From positions 1 to 64,000 of the forward strand of contig VFJQ01000057.1 in assembly GCA_009885995.1 (NCBI GenBank): 64,000 nucleotides of DNA, read 5' to 3'. Origin of the DNA: Verrucomicrobiota bacterium (GTDB taxonomy: Bacteria; Verrucomicrobiota; Verrucomicrobiia; Chthoniobacterales; Chthoniobacteraceae). A program made the translations under genes and the position numbers. The notes below the pieces were generated by a model that did no database searches, was not told where the DNA came from, and worked only from the letters and a program-made list of their open reading frames with translations. How positions within the stretch are numbered: the first letter of the stretch is position 1; the number at the start of each line of letters is the position of its first letter. This document shows, piece by piece, positions 48,838-59,711 of the stretch.

Positions 48838-48951
48838 GGTGAAGAGCTGGCGCAGTGGCTTACTCCTGCCGTTCAGAGGTCGTCAATTCGCCGATGTGTC
48901 CAAGCTCGCGGCTTGCCGTGGTCAAGGGGTGTATAGATCATCGGTCCTGCG

Positions 48952-51900
48952 ATGAAAAGCGAACCAGCACCCCCAGCGCGCTACCGGCGTCTGCCAGCGC
49001 TCGTGCTCGCGTTGGTGCTGGCGATCCTGGGCGTGGGGTCGATCGCAATCTCGATCGTCCAGAACCGGCTCGTGGCCACGACTGGCGAGAGTCTCGCGCT
49101 GGCGGCGGCGGACATCGCGGACAAACTCGACATCTTCCTCGCGGAGCGTTTCGGCGATGTGAAGGTGCTCGCGCACGTCTCGCTGCTGAGCCGCGCGGAT
49201 CCAGCGGCGCTCGCCGTCCATCTCGAGCGGGTGCTCGCGGCGTATCCGGCTTACGTCTCGCTGTCGGTCACCGATGCAAAGGGGCGCGTGATCGCTTCGA
49301 CCGACACGGGCAGCGTCGGCAGTGAGCAGGGTAGCGAAAGCTGGTTCAGTGCGGTCCGGGATTCGCGGGAGATTTTCATGAGCGAGGGGGAGTTTTCCGA
49401 GGGTGGTGGAGCGGTGAAAGTGGCGCGGTTTGCCAGCGCGATCCGCACAGATGCAGACGAATTCGTCGGTGGGGTGGTCGTGGAAAGCGGGTTGCCGGGG
49501 ATGGACAGCCTGATCGAAAACACGCTGCGAGTGTTCCATGAGCAGACCGTCGCGAATGCACACATCGAATGGCAACTGCTCTCGCGCGATGGCCGGGTGC
49601 TGCACGATTCGCGAGGGAGCGGCGATGCGGCGGTGAATCTCGTCGGCAAAGGGCTGCGCTCGGCGATCGCGGTGGGGAAGGGCGAGCGCGGATGGGTGGA
49701 CGAATCGCACGTGAAGCGCAACCGCGAGGTCGTCACCGGCTACGCGCCGACGCGTGGACGCGGAGCCTTTCGCGGCTTGGGCTGGGGCGTGCTCGTGAGG
49801 ATGGATCGATCCGACGTGCTGGCGACGACGCACCGGACGCTCTTGCGCCTCGCCCTCGTGAGCGCGGCGCTGGTGGTGCCGCTCGTCGGCCTGCTCGTCT
49901 GGAGTCTGCGCCGGCTCCAGTCCGACTGGGCGCGCATCGTGGAGGGAGAGACGAATCTGGCCGCCACGCTGCGGAGCATCGGCGACGCGGTGATCGCGAC
50001 CGATTCGGAGGGGCGCGTGTCCGCGATGAACCGCGTGGCGGAGAAGTTCACCGGCTGGCCGGAGGCGGAGGCGCGCGGGCGGCGACTGAATGAAGTGCTG
50101 CTGCTGGTCGATCGTGAGAGCGGTGATTTCCTGACGAACTCCTTCAGCCGCGTGCTCGGGGCGAAGGCGACGGTGCAGCTTCCGAGGAACACGGCGTTGC
50201 GTTCCCTCGACGGCACGGAACGAATCATCGACAGCACGGGCACGCCGATCCGCGACGAAGCGGGAGAGTGCATCGGTGCGGTGCTGGCGTTGCACGATGT
50301 GACGGAGCACGCCCTCTCGGAGTCGGCGCTCCGCGCATCGCAGGAGCTCTTCCGGCAGATCACGGAGAACGTGAGCGACATCATTACCGTCCACGAACTC
50401 GATGGGCGGAGGGTTTTCCAATCACGCGCCAGCGAAGGGGTGTTGCAGCCAATCGTGCCGGGAAGCGTCGATGGCTTTGCGGCGGTAGTGCCATCGGACC
50501 GCGAGCGGGTGCGCGGGATCTTTCGCGCTGTGGTGGAAACCGGTGAGCCCCAGCGCGCAGAGTTTCGCATGGAGAGGCCGGATGGCGGCGAGATCGTCGC
50601 CGAGTCGATGGGCACGCTCGTCCGCGATGTGGATGGGCGACCGATTCGTGTGCTCGTGGTCTCGCGCGACATCACGGAGCGCCGGCACGCCGAGGCGCGG
50701 CTGCGACACGAGAAGGAGTTCACCGAATCGGTGATCAAGAGCCTTCCGGGGATCTTCTTTCTCTGCGACGCGCACCAGCGCCTGCTGAGATGGAACCGCA
50801 ACTTCGAACTCGTGACCGGTTGTGAGGCGGAGGAGCTCGCGTCGCTGGAACTTGGCGAGATTTTTCCGCCGGCCGAGCGCGATGCTTTTCAGGCACGAAT
50901 GATGCGCTGCTTTGCCGAGGGAAAGATGGATGCGGAGGTCCACGTGCGGCATCGCAGCGGGCGGTTGTCGGCTTTCTACCTCGCGGGGCTGCGCATCGAC
51001 GCAAACGGCGGCCAGGCGATGCTTGGCGTGGGCATCGATATCAGCGCGCGCAAGATCGCCGAGCAGGCGCTGCTTGCGACTTCGCACCGGCTCGAACGGC
51101 AGAACACCACGCTCGGCCAGCAGGCCCGCAACCCGGCGTTGCGCGGCGCCGATCTCGCGCTGGCTTATCGCACGATCACGGAGGTGGCGGCGAGGACGCT
51201 GGGTGTGAGCCGGGCGAGTGTGTGGTTTTACGAAGACGAGCGTCGCTCGCTGCGCTGCGCGGACCTCTACGAGCACCCGACCGCGACGCACTCGAGCGGG
51301 CTGGAATTGCGCAGCGTAGATTGCCCGCACTACTTCGAGGCGCTCGCCGACGGACGCGTGCTCCCGGCGCACTATGCCCGCAACGATCCGCGGACGCGCG
51401 ATTTCGCCGAGGGCTACCTCAAGCCGCTGGGCATCACGTCGATGCTCGATGCGCCGATCCGGAACGAGAGCGGGATCATCGGCGTGGTCTGCCACGAGCA
51501 CACCGGCTCGGCGCGCGAGTGGACGCTCGATGAGCAGAACTTCGCGGGCTCGATGGCGGATCTCATCGCGCTCAGCCTCGAAGTGTCGCAGCGGCGCCAG
51601 GCCGAGCGCGCGCTGCGTGAGGCGCACGATTCGCTCGAGCGAAAGGTGGCCGACCGGACGCGGGAGCTGTCCGAGGCGAACACGCAACTCCAGGAACTCG
51701 ACCGGCTCAAGAGCGAGTTCCTCGCGACGATGAGCCACGAACTGCGCACGCCGCTGAACTCGATCATCGGCTTCACCGGCATCCTCCGGCAGGGGCTCGC
51801 CGGGCCGCTCAATGAGGAGCAACAGAAGCAGCTCGGCATGGTGCAGTTCTCCGCGCGGCATCTGCTCAGCCTCATCAACGACCTGCTCGATCTCTCGCGG

Positions 51901-52397
51901 ATCGAGTCGGGGAAAATGGAGGTGCATGTCGAGCGGTTCCGGGCGGCCGAGGTCGTCGCGGAAGTTTCACAAAGTCTCGCTCCCACTGTGGCGCAAAAAG
52001 GGCTGCGATTTGAGACCAAGCTCGGGGACGCCGAACTCGAAATGGACAGCGATCGAAAGAAGACATTTCAAATCCTGCTCAACCTCGCGAACAACGCGGT
52101 GAAGTTCACCGAGCGTGGGCGTGTGGAGATCGCCGTGCAGGCTGACGCTGGCGAGGTGCGTTTCACCGTGACCGATACGGGCATCGGCATCCGACCGGAG
52201 CAGATGGATGGGCTGTTTCAGGCGTTTCGCCAGGTGGACGGCTCGGCCCGGCGCGTCTTCGAGGGCACGGGGCTTGGCTTGTATCTCTGCAAAAAGCTGA
52301 CAACTCTGCTGGGTGGCTCGATCGGCGTGCGGAGTGAACCCGGCGCCGGCTCGTGCTTCCATTTCACCCTGCCGCTGCAGCCACCGCATTCCCCGCC

Positions 52398-52401
<4 letters not shown>
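48952..52401 (+). CDS. membrane sensor histidine kinase with Cache, PAS and GAF domains
   Basis: The 1149-residue kinase has a membrane helix (LPALVLALVLAILGVGSIAISI), an extracytoplasmic Cache-like domain (residues 40-280), a second membrane helix (ALVSAALVVPLVGLLVWSL), three PAS domains (about 320-700), a GAF domain (about 720-880) and a HisKA/HATPase kinase core: H box FLATMSHELRTPLNSIIGF, N box LLNLANNAVKFTERG, G1 DTGIGIRPEQ, G2 GTGLGLYLCKKL. It lacks a receiver domain but overlaps the response regulator gene that follows (ATGA). Confidence 0.88.
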
Positions 52402-52777
<376 letters not shown>

Positions 52778-52781
<4 letters not shown>

Positions 52782-54472
52782 AAATCCTGAGCGTCGACGA
52801 CAAAGCGGAAAACCTCTACATGCTCGAAGCGCTGCTCCGTGGCCACGGCCACGAAGTGGACTCGGCGAGCAACGGTGTGGACGCGCTGCGGCTGGCGGAG
52901 CGGGGGAACTACGATGTCATCATCTCCGACATCCTCATGCCGCGGATGGATGGCTTCCAACTCTGCCGTGAGGTGAAGAAGGACCAGCGCCTTCGCCGCG
53001 TTCCGTTCATTTTCTACACGGCGACCTACACCGATCCGCGCGATGCGTCGTTTGCGCTGAGCCTCGGCGCGGATCGCTTCCTCGTGAAACCGATCGAGCC
53101 CGAAATCTTCATCCAGGCGATCGATGAGGTATTCGCCGCGGATCGTTCAGTTCGCATTCCGACCTCGGAGCCGGGTGAAGACGAAGCCGTCTATCTCAAG
53201 GAATACAACGCGCGGCTGGTCTCGAAGCTCGAGAAGAAGATGCTCGACCTCGAGCAGGCGAACCGAGCGCTCGAAGCCGACATCGAGCAGCGCGAGAAGG
53301 CGGAAGCTGACCGCGCGAAGCTCGAGCGCCAGCTCCGCCGGGCGCAGAAGATGGAAGCCATCGGCACGCTCGCCGGCGGCATCGCTCACGACTTCAACAA
53401 TGTGCTCGCAGGGATCGTCGGGTTCGCCGAACTCGCGCGCCACGACTCGGGCGACCCCGCGGCTGTGCGGAGCCACATCGATGACGTGATGGCTGCGGCG
53501 GAGCGAGCCCGTGATCTCGTCCGCCAGATTCTCGCCTTCAGCAGCCAGCAGGAGCAGGCCCGCCAGCCGGTGTCGCTACAGCGCTGCCTGGATGAAGTGC
53601 TACGGCTACTTCGCGCCACGATCCCCACGACCGTCGAGATCATCTCCGACTTCGAATCGGGCACGCCAGCGATCCTTGCCGATCCCACTCAAATCCATCA
53701 AATCGTCACCAATCTCGTGACCAACGCCTGGCATGCCATCGGTGAACACGCGGGGCGCATTCAGGTCGGGATTCGCGCATTCCGAGTGGACGAAGATTTT
53801 GCCCGCACGCATCCCGACCTGCGTCCCGGTCGCTATGTCCGCCTCACCTTCACCGACAATGGTTGCGGAATGGACAGCCACACGTTGGAGCGGATTTTTG
53901 AACCCTTCTTCACCACGAAGGAAACCGGTCGCGGCACTGGGCTCGGCCTCGCGATGGTGCATGGGATCGTCAAGGCGAGCGACGGCGCTGTCAGCGTCTA
54001 CAGCGAAGTCGGCCAGGGCACGACGTTTCACCTCTACTTCCCCGCGATCGATCTCGAGGTGCCATCCGCGGACCCGATCGAGGAACCCCGCGTCGATGGC
54101 CGAGGGCAGCGCGTCCTGTTCATCGACGACGAGCAAATCCTCGCCTCGCTCGGTGCGCGCTTTCTCTCCCGGCTCGGCTACGAACCGGTCGCGGAGACCG
54201 ATCCGGTCGCCGCGCTCGATCGGTTCGCCGCGGAGCCGTTCGATGCGGTCGTCACCGATCTCACGATGCCGCAGCTCAGCGGTCTCGACGTCGTGCGCCG
54301 GCTGCACCAGATGCGGCCCGGTCTGCCCGTGCTGCTCACCACCGGATTCAGCGCGAATCTCGGCGATGAACGCGCTCACGCGCTCGGATTCAGCGAACTG
54401 CTGATCAAGCCCTACACGATGCAGACGCTCGGTGCTGCGTTGAAGCGGGCGTTCGCGGCGGTCGGGCAATAG
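52778..54472 (+). CDS. hybrid histidine kinase, REC-HisKA-HATPase-REC
   Basis: The 564-residue protein starts with a receiver ([43 protein letters not shown]), has a coiled linker, then a HisKA of the HDFNN type ([25 protein letters not shown]), an HATPase ([53 protein letters not shown]) and a second receiver ([32 protein letters not shown]). It lacks sensory or membrane parts, so it probably receives signals through the first receiver from the upstream kinase. It is coupled by ATGA to the preceding gene. Confidence 0.9.
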
Positions 54473-54478
54473 GCGCGC

Positions 54479-55387
54479 TCAGCCACGCAGTGCCAGCCGC
54501 CACGCGACGAGCGGCAGCGCGATCGCCAGCAGACCGCAGATCCGCTGCACCGCTGGCGATGGACGCACCCAGCTCGCAACCGGGCTGAGCAGCAGCCCGG
54601 CGGCGAATCCCCAAAAGTGCGCCATGTAATCGATCCGGTGCTCATTCTCATCGCCGACACCGAGAAACGCGAGCAGCGCCAGCCCGCCGCCGAGCGGCAC
54701 GACGAGGCTCCACCAGCCGCGTTTCGCGGGTGAGCGCCAGCGCGCGCGCAACTCCCACGCGACGAGCATCCCGAGCCCGCCGAAGACCGCAGTCGATGCG
54801 CCGATCGTGTTGTGCAGTTCGCTGCGGTAAAACCACGCGTTCATCGTATTGCCCAGCGCCCCGGAGACCACGAAGCCGAGCCACGCCACGCCCCCGCCGA
54901 AGCGCGGCACCAGGAAGCCGGTGAACAGCAGACCGAAGCAGAGGTTCGCGACGAAGTGCGGCAGATCGCCGTGCAGCGTCAGCGCGGTGATCGTGCGCCA
55001 CCATTCGCCGGCGAAGATCTCGCGATTGCCCGCATCGCCGCGGTCGATCCACGACTCTGGCGCGAAGTTTTGCGCCGCCCAGAACATCGCCATCACCCAC
55101 GCGGCGATGAAGAGCGGGAGCGTGTCGAGCTTCGGCAGCACGAGGTCCGGCACGCTTTGCTCCGAGCGCCGCTGGACAAACTCCGCCTCGAATTTCGCCA
55201 GATCCTCGGCCACGCGCTCCTGTTCCGCCGGCTCGACGTAGAGCACGAAGTCGCGCCCCTCGCGGATCACCCAATACGCCACCTCCAGCGCCGCCGCGAC
55301 GAGCCCGCGCTCCTGCGCTTGCGAGAACTTCGCGTAGCGGCCGACCTCGGCGAGCTCTTCGGGCGGTGGCGTTTCTTCGGGTGGCAC
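54479..55387 (-). CDS. rhomboid-family intramembrane serine protease
   Basis: The 302-residue product has an N-terminal soluble part and six or so membrane helices. The catalytic Ser lies in GASTAVFGGLG and the His in DYMAHFWGFAAGLL, with the loop WWRTITALTLHGDLPHFVANLCFG (H and N contacts). It should cleave membrane substrates; the substrate is unknown. The start is taken as GTG 55387 (VPPEETPPPEE), because the longer frame upstream is antisense to the helicase gene. It is divergent from the helicase gene with about 100 bp between them. Confidence 0.85.
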   Translation of the reverse strand: MPPEETPPPEELAEVGRYAKFSQAQERGLVAAALEVAYWVIREGRDFVLYVEPAEQERVAEDLAKFEAEFVQRRSEQSVPDLVLPKLDTLPLFIAAWVMAMFWAAQNFAPESWIDRGDAGNREIFAGEWWRTITALTLHGDLPHFVANLCFGLLFTGFLVPRFGGGVAWLGFVVSGALGNTMNAWFYRSELHNTIGASTAVFGGLGMLVAWELRARWRSPAKRGWWSLVVPLGGGLALLAFLGVGDENEHRIDYMAHFWGFAAGLLLSPVASWVRPSPAVQRICGLLAIALPLVAWRLALRG

Positions 55388-55489
55388 AGCGGCAGGTTGG
55401 GATTGGCAGGAAAGCGGGCGTTGCGAGAAGGTGAGCGTATCAACCCGTTCTTCCAAAACTCCAGTGCCACCGCGGGTTTGTCGCGCCTC

Positions 55490-57805
55490 ATGCTGCCGGA
55501 TTTCTGGCAGCAGACTGCTGTGCGCGCCCTGCGCGAGCGGCGCGATGTGGTCGTCGATGCGCCGACTGGGGCGGGGAAGACGTTCGTCTTCGAGCTGATC
55601 CAAGGCTCGTTGCGCGGCCAGACGATCTACACGGTGCCGACGCGCGCGCTCGCGAACGACAAGCTCGCCGAGTGGCGCGCGAAGGGATGGGAAGTCGGCA
55701 TCTGCACCGGCGACGTGGCAGAGAATCTCGATGCGAACGTCGTCGTCGCGACGCTGGAGACGCAGAAGGCGAAGTTCCTGCGGCGCGAAGGCCCGGCGTT
55801 GCTCGTTATCGATGAATACCAGCTCATCGGCGATGCGACGCGTGGCGTAAGCTACGAACTCGCCCTCGCCCTCGCGCCGCCGTCCACGCAACTCCTCCTG
55901 CTCAGCGGCAGCGTGGCGAATCCGCAGGACGTCGTCGCATGGCTCAAGCGGCTCGGCCGCGAAGCCGAACTCGTCCAGCACCGCGAACGGCCCGTGCCGC
56001 TGGAGGAGGTCGATTTGGAAACGCTGCCGGACCGCGCCGGATCGAGAGTGCGCGGCTGGTGGCCGCGCATGATCACAAACGCGCTCGCTGCCGACCTCGG
56101 CCCGATCCTGCTTTTCGCCCCGCGCCGCCGGGCCGCCGAACAACTCGCCACGCAGCTCGCCGCCGCGCTGCCGAGCGACGGAGCGATCTCGCTCACGCCG
56201 ACCGAGCAGCAACTGGCCGGACCGGAACTCACCAAGCTCCTGCGGCAGCGGGTGGCTTATCACCACAGCGGCCTCAGCTACGCGCAGCGGGCGACGCTGA
56301 TCGAGCCGCTCGCAAAAGCCGGCAAGCTGCGAGTCGTGGTCGCCACGATGGGGCTCGCCGCGGGGATCAACTTCTCGATGCGCTCCGTCGTCGTGTCCGG
56401 CACGAGCTACTTCGCCGGCAATCTCGAGCGCGCGGTCCGCCCGGACGAGCTGCTGCAAATGTATGGCCGCGCCGGGCGCCGCGGGCTCGACGAGATCGGC
56501 TACGCGCTCATCACGCCGCAGCCGCCGCGCCTGCTCGATGCGCGCGCGCAGCCGCTCCGGCGCGCCGAGCCGATCGACTGGCCGACGCTGCTCGCCGTGA
56601 TGCGTTCCGCCGCGGAGCCGTTCGCCGCCGCCGATGAATTGAACCGCCGCCTTTTCACCCCGCGCACCATCCCGCTCGGCGTCGAGCATTCGCGCGAGAC
56701 CGGGCCGATGCCATGCGGCTTCGGCGTGGACATGGAGCGCGCGCGCTTTTTCCGGCGAGGCATCACCGAGATGCTGAACTCGCGAAACGCCTGGCAGCCG
56801 CGGCCGGAGAAGTCGGTGACGTCTTCGCTCGGGCACGCGCTCGTGCGTCACAGCGAGCGGTGGTTCCCAGCTTTATCGAAAGCGCAGACGCTCGAAAAGG
56901 TGAGCGTTGGCGTGCTTTGCAAGCTGCCTGCCGAACACCGCAGACGCTACGGGCGCGAACTCGTGCTCGGCACGAGCCGTGGTGGCGACGGATTGCAGCT
57001 CGCGCCGTGGCTCAAGACGAAGCTCGCACAGTCCCGCGTGGACTGGATGACGTTCGAACGGGAGATCGCGCCGCGGTTGGAGGAGTGGTCCGGCGGGCGG
57101 CTCTTCACGATGGAGCCGCGCGGCGGGCAACTCGTCGCGCGCATCAGCTACGACGACGCGCCCGTCGAAGTGTGGATCGACGAGCACGGCGCCCCGCTGA
57201 TCGCCCCGCCTGAGCGCCGGGAGATCCCGCTGCCGTGCCGCGGCTGCGCCGAGCGCGAGTGGTGTAGCACCGTGGAGATCGTCCCGTCGCCCGCGCGCGA
57301 GTGGCGGAAGCTCGGGCTGGTCGAGCCGGACGGGCGGCCGACGCGACGCGGGATCATCTTCAGCTTCTTCAATCACGCCGAAGGACTCGCCGTCGCGGCT
57401 GCGCTGGAAGACGCGAAATACGCAATCGCCGATCTCGTCTTCGACCTCGCGAACTTGCGCGCCGGTCCGCGCTTCGCCGGCGAGGATTCGCCGTATGGCG
57501 GCAAGCTTGGATTCGCCTGCCAGCAGGTGAGCGACCGCGCCGAACTGCCCGGCTACCTTACGCTCGGCGTGCCGCTCGACTACGGCGCCGGCGCGAGCGA
57601 GGCGATGCGAGCGCACATCGAGCTGGGCATGGCGCGGGCAAAACTGCTGACGGAAAATCTGCGCCTCGGCGACTTTGAGCGCGCCTTCATCGAGTGGCGC
57701 TCGCTGTTGCGCCACATCGTGTGGGCGCCGGACTACGAGTGGGATCGCTGGCGCGAACTCAAGTCCGCCGCTGCTGCGATGCTGGAGCGGACGGAACGCA
57801 GCTAG
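55490..57805 (+). CDS. superfamily II (Ski2-like) DEAD/DEAH helicase
   Basis: The 771-residue protein has the helicase core: motif I APTGAGKTF, motif Ia TVPTRALANDK, motif II VIDEYQ, motif III LLLSGSVANP, and motifs IV-VI including VVATMGLAAGINFS and LLQMYGRAGRRG. The DEYQ form of motif II (instead of DEAH or DEVH) is unusual and is recalled in some Ski2-like clades. The C-terminal half has a Cys cluster CRGCAEREWC that may hold zinc. The role is in RNA or DNA unwinding; no partner is adjacent. ATG 55490 is the first start that gives a helicase N-terminus. The stop overlaps that of glnS by 4 bp. Confidence 0.85.
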   Translation: MLPDFWQQTAVRALRERRDVVVDAPTGAGKTFVFELIQGSLRGQTIYTVPTRALANDKLAEWRAKGWEVGICTGDVAENLDANVVVATLETQKAKFLRREGPALLVIDEYQLIGDATRGVSYELALALAPPSTQLLLLSGSVANPQDVVAWLKRLGREAELVQHRERPVPLEEVDLETLPDRAGSRVRGWWPRMITNALAADLGPILLFAPRRRAAEQLATQLAAALPSDGAISLTPTEQQLAGPELTKLLRQRVAYHHSGLSYAQRATLIEPLAKAGKLRVVVATMGLAAGINFSMRSVVVSGTSYFAGNLERAVRPDELLQMYGRAGRRGLDEIGYALITPQPPRLLDARAQPLRRAEPIDWPTLLAVMRSAAEPFAAADELNRRLFTPRTIPLGVEHSRETGPMPCGFGVDMERARFFRRGITEMLNSRNAWQPRPEKSVTSSLGHALVRHSERWFPALSKAQTLEKVSVGVLCKLPAEHRRRYGRELVLGTSRGGDGLQLAPWLKTKLAQSRVDWMTFEREIAPRLEEWSGGRLFTMEPRGGQLVARISYDDAPVEVWIDEHGAPLIAPPERREIPLPCRGCAEREWCSTVEIVPSPAREWRKLGLVEPDGRPTRRGIIFSFFNHAEGLAVAAALEDAKYAIADLVFDLANLRAGPRFAGEDSPYGGKLGFACQQVSDRAELPGYLTLGVPLDYGAGASEAMRAHIELGMARAKLLTENLRLGDFERAFIEWRSLLRHIVWAPDYEWDRWRELKSAAAAMLERTERS

Positions 57806-59547
57806 ACCTTCTTCGCTTCCTTCGCCCACGCGTCCTTGAGCGTGATCGTGCGGTTGAAGACGAGGCGGCCGGGCTGCGAATCCTTGTCGAGCGCGAAGTA
57901 GGCGAGGCGCTCGAACTGGTAGCGCTCTGCGGGCTTCGCGTCGGCGAGCGAGGGCTCGACTTTGGCGGTCACGACTTCGAGCGAGTGCGGGTTGATCACC
58001 GTTTTGAAATCGCGTCCGTCCTCCTCGGGATCGGCCTCGGTGAAGAGCCGGTCGTAGAGCCGCACCTCGGCATCGATCGCGTGCTCGGCGCTGACCCAAT
58101 GGATCGTGCCTTTCACTTTCCGGCCCGCGTTCGGCCCACCGGATTTCGAGTCGAGATCGGCGGTGCAGCGCAGCTCGACGACTTCGCCGGCGGCGTCTTT
58201 CACGACCTCGTCGCACTTGATGATGAAGGCGTATTTGAGCCGCACTTCGCCGCCGGGTTTGAGGCGGAAGAACTTCGGCGGCGCGTCTTCCATGAAGTCC
58301 TCGCGCTCGATCCACAGTTCGCGCGTGAAGGCCACGTCGCGCGTGCCGGCGGTTTCGTCGGACGGGTTGTTCGTGGCCTGGCAGGTGACGGGCGCGGGGA
58401 GATTGGTGATGACGACCTTCAGCGGTCGCAGCACGCCGAGCCGGCGCAGCGCGCGCTGGTTCAAGTCTTCGCGGATGGCGTGTTCGAGCACAGCCACTTC
58501 GGTGAGTGAGTTGAACTTCGTCACACCCACGCCGATCGCGAAGGCGCGCAGCGCTTCCGGCGTCACGCCGCGACGGCGCAGACCGCGGATCGTGAACATG
58601 CGCGGATCGTCCCAGCCGCTCACGAGGCCTTCCTTCACGAGCTGCATGAGCTTGCGCTTGCTCATCACCGTGTAGGTGAGGTTCAGGCGCGCGAACTCGT
58701 ATTGATGAGGTCGCGGCTGCGGCACCGGGAGGTTTTCCAGGATCCAGTCGTAGAGCGCGCGATGCACGTCGAACTCCAGCGTGCAGACCGAGTGCGAGAT
58801 GCCTTCGATCGAGTCGCTCAGGCAATGCGCGTAATCGTAGAGCGGGTAGATGCACCACGCGTCGCCGGCGTGATGATGCGCGGCGTGGCGGATGCGGTAG
58901 AGCAGGGGATCGCGCAGCCACACGTTCGGCGAAGTCATGTCGATCCTTGCCCGCAGCGTGCGCGCGCCATCGGGGAATTCGCCGGCCTTCATCCGCGCGA
59001 AGAGGGCGATATTCTCCTCGATGCTGCGCTCGCGGAAGGGCGACGGGCGGCCCGGCTTGTCGGGTGAGCCGCGGTATTCGTCGGTCTGCGCGGGCGTGAG
59101 ATCGCAGACGTAGGCCTTGCCGGCTTTGATGAGCGCGACGGCGTAGTCGTGGAGCTGCTGGAAGTAGTCGCTGGCGTAGAAAGGCTCCGTGCCTTCACCC
59201 GGTTCGACGCGCTGCGCAGTCGTGTCGCCGACCCGCTTGTAGCGGAGCACGTGATCTGCCCAGCCGCTGATGAGCCAGCGCACGTCGTCGGTGATCGAGT
59301 CCACGTATTCCACCTCCTCCTTGGTCGGATTCGTGTCGTCCATGCGCAGGTGGCACACGCCGCCGAACTCCCGTGCGATGCCGAAGTTCAGGCAGATCGA
59401 TTTCGCGTGGCCGATGTGCAGGTAGCCATTCGGCTCGGGCGGGAAGCGCGTGACGATGCCCGCGTATTTTCCATCCGCGACATGCTGCGCGACGATGTCG
59501 CGGATGAAGTCGGAGGGCGTGGGTGTCGCGGCGGGCTCGTTGCTCAT
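57802..59547 (-). CDS. glnS: glutamine--tRNA ligase
   Basis: This 581-residue class I synthetase has the HIGH motif in RFPPEPNGYLHIGHAKS (residues 44-47) and the KMSKS-like motif VMSKRKL near residue 285. It continues with the GlnRS-specific anticodon-binding beta-barrels (KVKGTIHWVSAEHAIDAEVRLYDRLFTEADP). The body matches GlnRS rather than GluRS by the D-YPLYDYAHCLSDSIEGISHSVCTLEF segment. It charges tRNA-Gln, whose CTG form is encoded in this window. Confidence 0.95.
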   Translation of the reverse strand: MSNEPAATPTPSDFIRDIVAQHVADGKYAGIVTRFPPEPNGYLHIGHAKSICLNFGIAREFGGVCHLRMDDTNPTKEEVEYVDSITDDVRWLISGWADHVLRYKRVGDTTAQRVEPGEGTEPFYASDYFQQLHDYAVALIKAGKAYVCDLTPAQTDEYRGSPDKPGRPSPFRERSIEENIALFARMKAGEFPDGARTLRARIDMTSPNVWLRDPLLYRIRHAAHHHAGDAWCIYPLYDYAHCLSDSIEGISHSVCTLEFDVHRALYDWILENLPVPQPRPHQYEFARLNLTYTVMSKRKLMQLVKEGLVSGWDDPRMFTIRGLRRRGVTPEALRAFAIGVGVTKFNSLTEVAVLEHAIREDLNQRALRRLGVLRPLKVVITNLPAPVTCQATNNPSDETAGTRDVAFTRELWIEREDFMEDAPPKFFRLKPGGEVRLKYAFIIKCDEVVKDAAGEVVELRCTADLDSKSGGPNAGRKVKGTIHWVSAEHAIDAEVRLYDRLFTEADPEEDGRDFKTVINPHSLEVVTAKVEPSLADAKPAERYQFERLAYFALDKDSQPGRLVFNRTITLKDAWAKEAKKV

Positions 59548-59711
59548 GGAGAATTTGGGAACCGCTTCCTAAAGCAGCGTGCGCGGTTGTGTCCAGCCAT
59601 GCGCGGTGCATCGAGATTCTCCCTCGCGTCCCGCCACGCGAGGGGTCTAAGCATGTGCGCCCGCAGCCGATTGTGCGGGTAGTCCTCCACCTTCACCTCC
59701 TCACCTTCGTC